The notes beneath the pieces were generated by a model. It searched no databases, was not told the origin of the DNA, and saw only the letters and a list, made by a program, of their open reading frames with translations. A DNA stretch of 64,000 bases from Sambucus nigra (Eukaryota; Streptophyta; Magnoliopsida; Dipsacales; Adoxaceae). This document shows positions 22,833-34,660 of this stretch, piece after piece. Both the position numbers and the translations under genes were made by a program. Numbering within the stretch: the stretch's first letter is position 1; every line of letters begins with the position of its first letter. The stretch lies in NCBI GenBank assembly GCA_949130495.1, contig OX422222.1, positions 273,906,109 to 273,970,108 on the forward strand. Direction: 5' to 3'.

Positions 22833-23266
22833 TGTGACACCCCGCCTAATAAAATACCGGGCGATCACTCCTATATCAAATTAAAACAGGAGTCTCATAT
22901 GGATCATTCTTAGCATCACTGTCGAAAATTAATTTAATTACTAATAACCTATTAGTGTGGCGTCAAATTTTTTTACTTAACTACTCTTTTTAATAATTAC
23001 AAATAAAACATCCACACAGTTTGCGTAAATGAAACTAAAATGAAATAAAATAACCGACCACTCGGTCAAGATATACAACCATATCGAATGCTGTGCTAAA
23101 AGAATGAATAAATGCAATTGGGCTATTGGCAAGAATATTTATACAGTACCTCCTATCTAGAGTACAAGAATAGAAACGTCTATCGAGAACCTGCACGCAT
23201 CCACAGCTGCTGCAGCTGATGTTTGACTCGAAGGAAGTGCCATCCAGGCGTCCCTGTGTCTGGACA

Positions 23267-23268
<2 letters not shown>

Positions 23269-23324
<56 letters not shown>
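23269..23324. repeat. (TA)n microsatellite
   Basis: About 28 TA units. The sister LTR has a shorter tract at 29315-29354. The 97-codon - strand frame over it (a run of Tyr-Ile) is repeat translation. Confidence 0.95.
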
Positions 23325-23325
<1 letters not shown>

Positions 23326-23906
23326 CAAGAGAGGAAAAGTAGATAAACGGGTCAGAGCCCGAGTTTGAAAATATTTTGCAAGTGCATAAATGCTTTATTT
23401 TTAGAAAAAGGTTTTCTCATATTTAAGTTTGTTATCGCACTCCCATGAGATACCCCTCACCTCTCTTCTAGTAGTTCACCTAACGCTTCCTAACAAAATA
23501 CCATAGTCAAGTTATCCCGCCTAACTAGTCTAATTCACTCGACTACTAGAAACCTATACCGCCTGAGTACTAAGGGCTAAACTTCTCTCCATTCTCAACG
23601 CTGCGCTACGTTCATACGTGGGGTGTCTCGCGAAGCGAAATCCAAACAAGGAACCCCCCCGATACGCTACTACTTGGCAGGGTTAATGGTAGAGATCCAT
23701 TAGGCCCGTAGTACAAAACTAATGTATTAATATACAAATGATATTCATTTTTATATACATCTTACAATATACATCCGGATACTATCTCCCGGACTGAGGT
23801 TTACCAAATTTAATTTCATCTTTATAATACACATCCGGATCTATCTCCCGGACTGAGGATTCATATACAAAGTATTTACCAATACTTATCATTTTTATTT
23901 CAAAAC

Positions 23907-24245
23907 TTTCCATTTCCTTTCTTATATCCAGGAAATGTATTTAAAAGCCAACTCATTACCATGAATTGCTTTAACATATCATATAACTTTTTAAAAGCCA
24001 GTTTTATTAACATAAAAATGCATTTCGGTTTTATAACATCCCATTTCCCTTCTTACATCCAGGAAATATATTTGAAAGCCATTTTTATTATCATAAAAAT
24101 GCTTTCACATAACACATGCTTCCATTTCCCTTCTTTCATCCGGGAAATCTATCCGAAGCCAAATCGTTTATCCCATTTCCCTTCTTATATCCAGGAAATG
24201 TATTTAAAGCCAATTTATTATCATAAATTGCTTTTACATATATAA
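23907..24245. repeat. Degenerate tandem repeats, CATTTCC...CAGGAAATG...AAAGCCA units
   Basis: Four units built from CCATTTCCCTTCTTATATCC, then AGGAAATGTATTTAAAGCCA, then an AT-rich spacer. Unit lengths vary by eye between about 60 and 95 bp. The same series is at 29937-30270 in the sister LTR, so it predates insertion. CATTTCC and GGAAATG are themselves inverted, so each unit can form a small hairpin. Confidence 0.75.
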
Positions 24246-24632
24246 GACCGTCCCTCCAGGTTTCCCCACTGGACAAGCCCCTAAATGGCTATCATTTTCC
24301 AGGGCCTATCAAACAAGACAACCTGAGAACCTAACAAATCATCGGGAAGTAGCCATATGCCTGCGGGATAGTCATGACCACACCCAGAATCACCTAACCA
24401 ACGCATAAAATATATAATCGCTCATATGTCCTATAGGACTATATCCACCCTACATTCATTAGACAGGGGTCTTCACCATACGCACGCAACTTCCCTTATG
24501 ATAGCGATTTAGAGAGGTGTGTATCCATAAATTATTATTTATGAAAATCATTTATCTTTCCATTTGAAAACATTTATCTTTAGATTTTCAAAAGTCATCT
24601 ACATCATATCATATATATACTTTAATCACATA

Positions 24633-24669
<37 letters not shown>

Positions 24670-25038
24670 CATAATTACCAATTACATCTAGCGATGACCA
24701 TTAATCCCAAAGATATAAATCCCTAGAAATCAGTTCCTAGGTTTCACCAAGATGTATTCAACTCACATACATACTTATCCTCAATGATAGTCGAACTCCC
24801 TCTTTCAAATTCTGTTCGTCCCAAATGTTAACTACGTTCGTTCCCCGTATTATGCCCTACCCCAATCCAAGGCCTTTTCTTTCATTTAAAGGTTTACTAA
24901 CCCTCAAAACCATCATTTAGGAGTCCCGATATCATAACTAGGATCCCCCATATAAGTCCCCAAATTATAATTTAACTCCGCATACTCCTAAGAGGAGAAA
25001 ACTGGTAAATCTGACAAAAGCAAATTGATTCGGGTAGG

Positions 25039-25555
25039 CGAATCGATTCGACCCCCAATCCGAATCGATTCGGAAAGTGTTCTACAAGAAAGTCCTTAAT
25101 GGCGAATCGATTCGGTCTAAATCTGAATCGATTCGTCCCACTGCAGAATCACAGATCCCCTTAGGCGAATCGATTCGGCCTAGACCCGAATCGATTCGGC
25201 CTGTTCGAGGGGCACTATTTGGGCAATTTTTTTTCAATCTCAAAAATTCCCAAAACTCAATCCAATCTCCATTTAAATCATAACTTGGATTTATTACTAC
25301 AAACCCAAAGTTTTCATATCTCCTAAAGTTCTTTAGAGGTCCTAACACTCCATTTGAGAACCCCTAATATTTATCTCTAATAAGTTCTAACTAACGATTT
25401 CGATATCGGATAACTTTTCGTAGAAAAATCACTATAAATCTAAAAAAACCCAGAAAATACGCGGTCGGCGCTCACGCGACCGTATTGAAAAGATATACAA
25501 TTTTTATTCTTTGACCAGGAGCCGAATCAATTCGTATCAAGACCGAATCGATTCG
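25039..25555. repeat. TCGA palindrome array of LTR B (left copy)
   Basis: CGAATCGATTCG 12-mers (or one-base variants) occur at 25039, 25061, 25103, 25124, 25166 and 25187. Start-to-start distances are 22, 42, 21, 42 and 21, so all lie on one lattice of about 21 bp with every third slot empty. A further pair lies at 25523 and 25544 (21 bp). The spacers differ in sequence while the palindromes are nearly constant. Confidence 0.85.
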
Positions 25556-26453
25556 AAAAATGCATGTCACTATTCATCATCTTCTCCGAGACGGTTTCGG
25601 CCATTAAATCTTCTCCCAAGCTTTTGTCGCCTCACCCAATGTCCTACAACCTCAACTAACTACAAATACACATATATTAAGGGTTCTAAGCATCCTAGAA
25701 CTCTAAACTGCCAATTTATTTCGATTATTTTCTAATTTTCTCCAATTATGAAATTATAGGGGTTTATTCATTTTAACTCCCGAAAACCCGCCCCAAAATC
25801 TTTAGGATTTGTTAATACCAAACTACGGTATGAGATTTATGTAAAAATTAAATAAAGTAAGTAACCACTTGCCTCGTGGATAAAATTCGACGATCCCAAG
25901 TCGAGTCCGACGGAGTTTGGCCCGAAATCTCCCTTTTCTCCTCTTTTTATTCCTTCCTATCTCTCTTCTCTCTTTTCTTTCTATTTTCCTTCTCTTTTCT
26001 CCATCTCTCCCTCTTTATATAAGGAGAAAATGGTTTAACCCCTTAAAACCCAAAATGACTCGTTAACTCAATTATGATCCATTTTAACTCTAAAATTTCT
26101 CGAAACTCATTTTCGACAATTGGACACTCTTTTCCGACTATCTCGACCATTTTGAGACTCATGGCGCAGTCAAAATTTCCATCTGAGGTGCTTGACCGCA
26201 AATCACTATTTAACCCCACACGGCTTAATGCGAGTTTTCCCATTAAAAGATTATTTTCTATCACTTTATCCAACGGCGACATCTAATTAAAATACCTCAA
26301 CATATTTACTTAACCCCAAAAGTAAATATATCACCTATCGATAATCATCAAATCCTCGAAAATCCCAAAAATCACTATTCTGGGAAGATCTCCAAATTCT
26401 AATTTATACTCAATAATGGAATTTAATTGTCTCCAACAGGACGGGTTGTTACA

Positions 26454-28878
26454 TACTCCCCCCCTTACAACGGAATTTCGTCCTCGAAATTCAGGTACAA
26501 CCTACACCACCAAACTAGGATCACTCCAAATCCTAATACCTCAAAGGAAAACGACACTAACCCAATGGTTCCCAACCATATACTATATGACTACCACGAT
26601 CGTAAAGTGACACTAATAACGTCACATTGTACCCATCATCTATAATGCCTCTCGGCATAAATTTCAACTTTATATACTACGCCCATCCTATTTTAGGATG
26701 TATATAAAACCATCTCACCAAGGTGCCCATACACCTTTCTAACTTATGCACATCTGCACAAACATTGCGAACGTCCGACATGTAACACTCTTTCTAAATG
26801 AGGGTCTCCTTTCCTCGGTGTAATACTCACACATGGGTCATCCCAACCCATGAAATGCAATTCTCCTAACCTCGGCACCACTAACTCTACTGAACTTACA
26901 TCCTAATAACGTTACGATCTAAGCGTTACCCTACCTAGGTGAAACGATAATCCTAAATATGTCCCTAGTGCCCAAGGCCTCTCTCAACTTCCAATATTTT
27001 CTTGGTTTTATGCGTGGGACGTCTCGCAGAGCAAAATCCAAACAAGGGAACTCTCCCGTTTCACTAATCCCTCGCATCGTCGGTCATCGAGATGTAACGG
27101 CCCAAGGCACACCAACGGGACATCCTAAATCCTACCTTGCTAACCTACGAATGCATTTCTACTACTCCATCCTATCGTCGGGCGCCTATTCTTTAACGAG
27201 ATGTTACGGTCATTATACCCAAAACATTACTTCTCCAAAATTTTGCCTTTTCACTAAGGCCTAGCCATAATCCTCAAATTAATTTCTCTAAGTCCTACTT
27301 CACCCACCCACCTATGGCGAGAGGACCACTTTAGTGCTTTTCCATAGCACAACATTTCCATAAACATACCGTCATCACATGGCTCATAGTCTATAGTGTT
27401 TCATCCACACTATACGACTTATCAACAAAACCAACATCCTCGCATCCTATAACATCTCTCCACTCCCGACGCCATTAAGATTCATGTGTGGAGCGTCTCG
27501 CAAAGAGAAATCCAAACAAGAAACCCCTCCACACACTCCTACTTAACTTTGTCAGTCATGGAGGTCCGTTATTTGAAACATGAAATCGGGATACCCTATC
27601 CCCTCTTTCAACCCAATGTGGTCTGAACTCCCGACTCTATCTAGGAGACACACCACTAAGCGCATCACACTACCCTCAGTCTCTGCGCAATCAATAATGA
27701 GCTTAGACTCACAGCTCAACAATAACTCGACACACCTCAAATCACATTTGTAAGGTCGCCACATGCTCCAATCATGATAATGAAACCTCTACTCATCGAA
27801 GTTCCATCTATGCACATAATAAAGGCGAACTCAACCTGTATCCAGGTGAGATATCGCAACCAAAACCCGTTCCACCCTGGAACCGCGGACACGATAGTAT
27901 TGCCATCGTTATCCTGCTATCGCTCCAAACAACCAATAACATTATATACTCACCATATTACCATACTCGTATAATCATATAAAACGAGTATCACTAACTA
28001 GATATATATATATTCAAAATATCAACACCCGCCTTTATGGCGAATGAAGGAAAATAAAGCTCCGCTACTGCGAAAAAACACACAGGCACACGTGATATAA
28101 TGTTATCAATACCGCCATAACTCAAATTACACACATGAGTCTAGGGCTAACAAACACCACGACTTTATCTAGTCACACCAAATATACATCTTCCTTCTAA
28201 GGTGAAACTTATAACAATAACTTCATTTTAACAAATTCCCTGGGTGGGTGTCCACCAATGGGGTCCTCGAACATTCCCATTCTCCACAAGTGTTAGCAAC
28301 ACTTCTCTAGTGAGCCTCTCCTTCCTGGGAAGGACTCATTATTTATTGTACCTACTTCATCCCGGTACATGGTTCACTCCTCCATCTTACCCTTTATTCA
28401 CTATCGGCCTCTGGCCGAACCTTATGCGAATAATCCAAAACAACATTCTTCTCATTCCCACTAAATAATGGGGACTCACGATTCCAACTATCCGTAAGAT
28501 CCCTTTCGAACCCTTAACTTCATTGGGAAATTCAACTTTAGTACCACTCTCTTCTACGGCGGTACGACGGTACTCACAACTACGATTCTTTAGTAGTCGT
28601 CACCAAAATCCTTAGCAAACACCACAAAGGAAGTGACCTCCTCTACGATCCTCATTCCCGACTTCTACCAGCTGCTCCAGCTAAGCCTCACACACGAATC
28701 TCAAACGAGTGTGCAAAAGATTTCTATAATCTTATAATATGGTAGGAGAACGAAATCTCATAAGAGAAATCAACAATCCTAATCCTGAGGCTCTATATCA
28801 AATCGAGAGCAATGTTGAAAGTGTAGTACGTTTGCACAGATTCCTAAGGACACTAGAACCTGATGCTATGATACCATT
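26454..28878 (-). other. Internal region of element B: PPT, non-coding sequence, PBS
   Basis: The left edge (26454-26475) is a C-rich tract on the + strand, followed by GGAATTTCGTCC, the same text that follows the LTR in coding element A. The right edge carries GCTATGATACCA (28865-28876), a one-base variant of the complement of the initiator-tRNA site TGGTATCAGAGC. No frame above about 100 codons exists, and none resembles Gag or Pol. Two diverged copies of an LTR word (GTCTCGCGAAGCGAAATCC type) lie at about 27028 and 27495. Confidence 0.75.
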
Positions 28879-29314
28879 TGTGACACCCCGCCTAATAAAA
28901 TACCGGGCGATCACTCCTATATCAAATTAAAACATGAGTCTCATATGGATCATTCTTAGCATCACTGTCGAAAATCCATTTAATTACTAATAACCTATTA
29001 GGCTGGCATCAAATTTTTTTACTTAACTACTCTTTTTAACAATTACAAATAAAACATCCACACAGTTTGCGTAAATGAAAATAAAATGAAATAAAATAAT
29101 CGAGCACTCGGTAAAGATATACAACCATATCGAATGCAGTGCTAAAAGAATGAATAAATTCAATTGGGCCATGGGCCCGAATATTTATACAGTACCTCTT
29201 ATCCAAAGTACAAGAATAGAAGCGTCTATCGAGAACCTGCGCGCATTCATAGCTACTGCAGCTGATGTCTGACTCGAAGGAAGTACCATCCAGGCGTCCC
29301 TGTGTCTGAACACC

Positions 29315-29355
<41 letters not shown>

Positions 29356-30665
29356 CAAGAGAGTAAAAGTAGATAAACGGGTCAGAGCCCGAGTTTGAAA
29401 ATATTTTGCAAGTGCATAAATGCTTTATTTTGAAAAAAAGATTTTCTTATATTTAAGTTTGGTATCGCACTCCCATGAGATACCCATCACCTCGATTCTA
29501 GTAGTACACACCTAACGCTTCCTAATAAAATACCATAGTCAAGCTATCCCGCCTAACTAGTCTAATTCATCCGACTACTAGAAACCTATAACGCCCGAGT
29601 ACAAAGGGCTAAACTTCTCTCCATTCTCAACGCTGCACTAAGTTCGTGGAGGGGTGTCTCGCGAAGCGAAATCCAAACAAAGAACCCCCCCGATACAATA
29701 CTACTTAGCAGGGTTAATGGTAGAGATCCATTAGGCCCGTAGTACAAAAGTAATGTATTAATATACAAATCATATTCATTTTTATATACATTTTACAATA
29801 TACATCCGGATACTATCTCCCGGACTCAGGTTTACCAAATTTAATTTCATCTTTATAATACACATCCGGATCTATCTCCCGGACTGAGGATTCATATACA
29901 AAGTATCTATCAATACTTATCATTTTTATCTCAAAACTTTCCATTTCCTTTCTTATATCCAGGAAATGTATTTAAAAGCCAACTCATTACCATGAATTGC
30001 TTTAACATATCATATAACTTTTTAAAAGCCATTTTTATAAACATAAAAATGCTTTTCCGTTGTATAACATCCCATTTCCCTTTTTTTATCTAGGAAATGT
30101 ATTTGAAATCCATTTTTATTATCATAAAAATTCTTTTCCATAACACATGCTTCCATTTCCCTTCTTCCATCCGGGAAATGTATCCGAAGCCAAACCGTTT
30201 ATCCCATTTCCCTTCTTATATCCAGGAAATGTATTTAAAGTCAATTTATTATCATGAATTGATTTTACATATCTAAGACCATCCCTCCGGGTTTCCCCAC
30301 TGGATGCGCCCCTAAATGGCTATCATCTTCCAGGGCCTATCAAACAAGACAACCTGGGAACCTAACAAATCGTCGGGATGCAGCCATATGCCTGCGGGAT
30401 AGTCATGACCACACCCAGAATCACCTAACCAGCGCAGAAAATATATAATCCCTCATATGTACTATAGGACTATATCCATCCTGCATTCATTAGCCAGAGG
30501 GCTTCACCATACGCACGCAACTTCCCTTATGATAGCGATTTAGAGAGGTGTGTATCCATAAATTATTATTTATGAAAATCATTTGTCTTTCCATTTTGAA
30601 AACATTTATCTTTACATTTTCAAAAGTCATCTACATCATATCATATATATACTTTAGTCACATAG

Positions 30666-30746
<81 letters not shown>
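30666..30746. repeat. (CA)n(TA)n compound microsatellite
   Basis: About 11 CA and 29 TA units. The sister LTR has only about 16 TA units at 24634-24666 and no CA part. Confidence 0.95.
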
Positions 30747-30748
<2 letters not shown>

Positions 30749-31131
30749 TATATTCATCCTCGAATATGTATATATATGGCCATACTTGCCAATTACATCT
30801 AGCGATGACCATTAATCCCAAAGATATAAATCCCTAGAAATCACTTCCTAGGTTTCACAAAGACGTATTCAACTCACATACATACTTATACTCAATGATA
30901 GTCGAACTCTCTCTTTCAAATTCTGTTCGTCCCGAACGTTAACTACGTTCGTTCCCCGTATTATGCCCTACCCCAATCCAAGGCCTTTTCTTTCATTTAA
31001 AGGTTTACTAACCCTCAAAACCATCATTTAGGAGTCCCAATATCATAACTAGGATCCCCCATATAAGTCCCAAAATTGTAATTTAACTCCCCATACTCTT
31101 AAGAGGAGAAAACTGGCAAATCTGACCAAAG

Positions 31132-31688
31132 CGAATCGATTCGCCCCAATTGCGAATCGATTCGGGTAGGAAAATCGATTTGGCCCCCAGTCCGAATCGA
31201 TTCGAAAAGTTTTCTGCAAGTAGGTCCTTAATGGCGAATCGATTCGGTCAAAATATGAATCGATTAGGCCCACTGCAGAATCACAGATCCCCTTAGGCGA
31301 ATTGATTCGTCCTAGACCCAAATCAATTCGGCCTGTTCGAGTGGCACTGTTTGGGCAATTTTTTTTCAATCTCAAAAATACCCAAAACTCAATCCAATCT
31401 CCATTTAAATCATAACTTGGATTTATTCCTACAAACCCAAAGTTTTCATATCTCCTCAAGTTCTTTAGAGGTCCTAACACTCCATTTGAGAACCCCTAAT
31501 ATTTATCTACAATAAGCTCTAACTAACGATTTCGATATCGGATAGCTTTTCGTAGAAAAATCACTATAAATCCAAAAAAAATCAGAAAAATACGCGGTTA
31601 GTGCTCACGCGACCGTATCGAAAAGATACACAATGTTTGTTCATTGACCAGGAGCCGAATCGATACGTATCAAGGCCGAATCGATTTG
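31132..31688. repeat. TCGA palindrome array of LTR B (right copy)
   Basis: Starts at 31132, 31153, 31171 (variant), 31193, 31235, 31256 (variant), 31298 (variant) and 31319 (variant) give distances of 21, 18, 22, 42, 21, 42 and 21. A further pair lies at 31656 and 31677 (21). Most variants are C-to-T or G-to-A changes within the 12-mer. One extra pair at the left end is absent from the left LTR copy, where about 21 bp are missing. Confidence 0.85.
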
Positions 31689-32607
31689 GAAAGACGCAGG
31701 TCACTATTTATCGTCTTCTCCGAGACGGTTTCGGCCATTAAAGCTTCTCCCAAGCTTTTTTCGCCTCACCCAACGTCCTACAACCTCAACCAACTACAAA
31801 TACACATAAATTAAGGGTTCTAAACATCCTAGAATGTTAAACCACCAATTTATTTCGATTAATTTCTAAGTTTCTCCAATTATGAAATTATAGGGGTTTA
31901 TTCGTTTTAACTCCCGAAAACCCATTTTATCCACGAAAACCCACCCAAAAATATTTATGGTTTGTTAATACCAAATTAAGGTATGATATTTATGCAAAAA
32001 TTAAATAAAGCAAGTAAAAACTTGCCTTGCGGATAAAATCCGACGATCCCGAGTCGAGTTCGGCGGAGTTTGGCCCGAAATCTCCCTTTTCTCCTCTTTT
32101 TCTTCCTTCCTCTCTGTCTTCTCTCTTTTCTTTCTCTTTTCCTTCTCTTTTCTCCATCTCTCCCTCTTTATATAAGGGGAAAAGGGTTTAACCCCTTAAA
32201 ACCCAAAAACGACTCGTTTACTCAATTACGAGCCATTTTAACTCTAAAATTACTCGAAACTCATTTTTGGCAATCAAACACTCTTTTCCGACTATCTCGG
32301 CCATTCCGAGACTCATGGCGTAGTCAAAATTTCCATCTGAGGTACTTGACCGCAAATCACTATTTAACCCCGCACGGCTTAATGCGGGTTTTCCCATTAA
32401 AAGATTATTTTATGTCGCTTTACCCAACCATGACATCTAATTAAAATACCTCGACATATTTACTTAACCCCAAAAGTAGATATATCACCTATCGATAATC
32501 ATCAAATCCTCAAAAATCCTGAAAAACACTATTCCGGGATGATCTCCAAATTCCAATTTATACTCAATAATGGAATCTAATTGTCTCCAGAAGGACGGGT
32601 TGTTACA

Positions 32608-34660
32608 TGAGGGTTTGCAGGGAATATACCCATAAATTCTTTATTTGCAAACGTCAGTCAATCTCTTATTAGACATAGAATAATCGCACAATCCATCACA
32701 TGAGAAATGCTTTGAGAAATACAAGCTAGAAGTGCATAAAACGTTTAGCTAAGTAAATACCCAAGGCACATCCTTTCTAGAACTTAACGTGTGTGGTGTG
32801 AATCAGTCCAAACGGGTCAAGTATCATAAGAGTAATTCCTAGATTTCCTTTTCCTAATCAATGCTTCAACTTCAAACTTTCATGGATACATCTCTCTCAA
32901 ACGAACTCACGAGATTTAGGTAAGTGTATCGCTCCTGTGTGTGAGGCGGTGAGTAAATGTAAGCAAGGTCAAACGCCACATACACATATAAGAGGGAACA
33001 AACATTTAGAAAGAAAATGATCTCATGAAAGAATGCTAATCACTATAGTGTTGGCTCTCATTTTCCCGAACACCTAGGGAAACATGGATGATAATGGGTG
33101 AGGGGGAAATGAAATGAGAAGGATGAGATATGAGGTAGGATGGTGATGTATGGATGAATGATGAGTGATGGATGTGTGATGTATAAAAGATGGATGGGGT
33201 AGAAGACTGTGTGATACTTTGAGCACAATTGTCTTTATTTTATAAGACAAACTACAAACTTTCTTTTTCTTTTCTTTTCTCTCTTTTCTTTTTTTTTCGA
33301 ATTTTCTTTTCCATTTTTTCTTTTCTTTTTTTTTTCTTTTTCCATTTTTTCTTTGTCTTATATATATACTCTCAACGTGGAAGACATTTTACATTTGGAA
33401 AACACTATTTTTCTCAAAATGATGATGGATGATATATAAATGGAGTGGGGCATGTGTATGGATGATGAGGAGAAAAGATGTGAATGTGGGTGAAGTGGAT
33501 GGCAAATGATATGTGTATGGATGAAAATTTGGTGATTGGGACAAATTTTAAGACACGTGTTTCTTACAACTCGAAAGTGATGTCGTTCTCAGTGATCAAG
33601 CCAAAATTTAGTGAAGAATAATGAGACCATACAACGATTAAAGTGCGGACCCAAAAGAAGTTGAATCAACTTGTGACTCGGAGATTGCGTAAAACAATCT
33701 GAATGGTGAAAGGCACAAATATCACAAGCTAAAGTCTCTACTAGTGATCCTTAAGGTTTTCTTTGGAATTGTAGCACTCATCAACTCTAAACCGTAGTGA
33801 CATGATGAGTGCGCAAATTTTGTTAAGTCTAGAAATTCATGGGGCAACATGCCTTGTTATGTATTACATAAGCTATTTAGAAAAAATAAATCCTATAGCT
33901 TGATTCCTAAACTTAAAAGATGGGTGATAGGAAATTCACATTAATGAGTAAGATGAAAGAAACTGCTCAAAATTTTAAAAATCAGGTTCAAAAATCAAAA
34001 TTTTCAAAAGAGGTATGATTTTGATAAATTTTCCCACCCCCAAACAAAAAGGAACATCGTCCTCGATGTTAAGTAAAATGATTTTTAAAATTGAGAGTAG
34101 AAGGGAGGAAAGAGATTACCAGAGTAAACTGTTACTGAAGTGGACAGATATAGTAAAAAATAAACCTGATTAAATAATAAGAAAAAAAAGGTTTACAATT
34201 CTACAAAGCATGGTATAACATTAGGTGATGTGAAACAGCACCCCCAAACAGGGTGAGACTCATACAAGAAATCACGGGCTGCCTCCTGGTAGCGCTAAGT
34301 TTAATGTCTTCATCCAGACCGATCCATTCTCACCCTAAAGATAAGATCAATGAAAGTGTGGGGCGACAGAAAAATTGGGTGATGAGAATTACCCCCAAAC
34401 AAGACTGAAGCATCACTCTTATTGGATAAAGGCTAAAAGGGTCAATGCACTTGTATGGAAAAGTGCATCACACGATGAGAAGCATCGGTGGACCATGGGT
34501 GGGTGGGTATTATAGTAAGGGTGAGGGTAAATAGGCATCAGACATGGGCCTTATTGAATTGGAAGGTGAGGGGAATGACAGCCCTATAAGCATGGTGCTC
34601 AAGTTGGTGAAGGAGGCGGAATGGTTTGGTAAGTGGGATGTGGTGGGGTTCATATAAATT
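32608..34660 (-). other. 3' internal part of the Tat/Athila-like element, non-coding
   Basis: No frame is supported. On the - strand, 34261-34320 reads as GATGAAGACATTAAACTTAG then GCGCTACCAGGAGGCAGCCC, which resembles the tail after pol in Tat/Athila elements. Purine tracts of the form TGTTTGGGGGTG recur on the - strand at 34033-34045, 34240-34250 and 34391-34401. Positions 33080-33200 are rich in GGATG/GATGA words. Confidence 0.45.
33255..33360 (+). repeat. Polypyrimidine (TTTTC)n-like tract
   Basis: Nearly pure T/C with TTTTC, TTTCT and long T runs. The 67-codon frame across it is low-complexity translation. Confidence 0.9.

Larger units (their letters stand above)
22833..26453 (-). repeat. 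3' LTR of element B (left copy)
   Basis: 3621 bp, bounded by TGTGACACC and TTGTTACA. It aligns with 28879-32607 along its length with scattered substitutions and microsatellite length changes. It contains a duplicated block with CATCCGGAT and CTCCCGGACTGAGG (about 23773 and 23830), the CATTTCCCTTC repeats (23907-24245), and TCGA palindromes (25039-25555). Confidence 0.9.
22833..32607 (-). mobile_element. Tekay-related element without coding capacity (family B)
   Basis: Two LTRs (22833-26453 and 28879-32607, each TGTGACACC...TTACA) enclose only about 2.4 kb. Flanks are TGAGC and TGAGG, a target duplication with one mismatch. A C-rich tract right of the left LTR and GCTATGATACCA left of the right LTR give PPT and PBS on the - strand. 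LTR starts match the Tekay element A over GACACCCCGCCTAAT and ACCGGGCGATCACTCC, so A and B are related. There is no gag or pol in the interior, so it is a large-derivative-type (LARD-like) or internally deleted copy. Confidence 0.85.
28879..32607 (-). repeat. 5' LTR of element B (right copy)
   Basis: 3729 bp, sister of 22833-26453. It carries a longer compound microsatellite at 30666-30746, an additional palindrome pair near 31132, and the same CATTTCC repeats. Frames of 80-140 codons (for example 31049-31480 and 32070-32444) also exist in frame-shifted form in the sister LTR and have no recognisable domain. Differences from the left copy are several per hundred bases by eye, more than between the LTRs of element A. 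Confidence 0.9.

Noticed and set aside
25039..25198. CRISPR-like array in LTR B
   Set aside because: Repeats are 12-bp palindromes with 9-30-bp spacers inside a plant LTR, and no cas genes are present.
31049..31480. 143-codon - strand frame with a counterpart at 25082-25348
   Set aside because: It lies inside sister LTRs, crosses the palindrome array (repeated RID-type peptides) and has no domain.
32070..32444. 124-codon frame in LTR B
   Set aside because: It starts in a polypyrimidine tract in an LTR and is broken in the sister copy.
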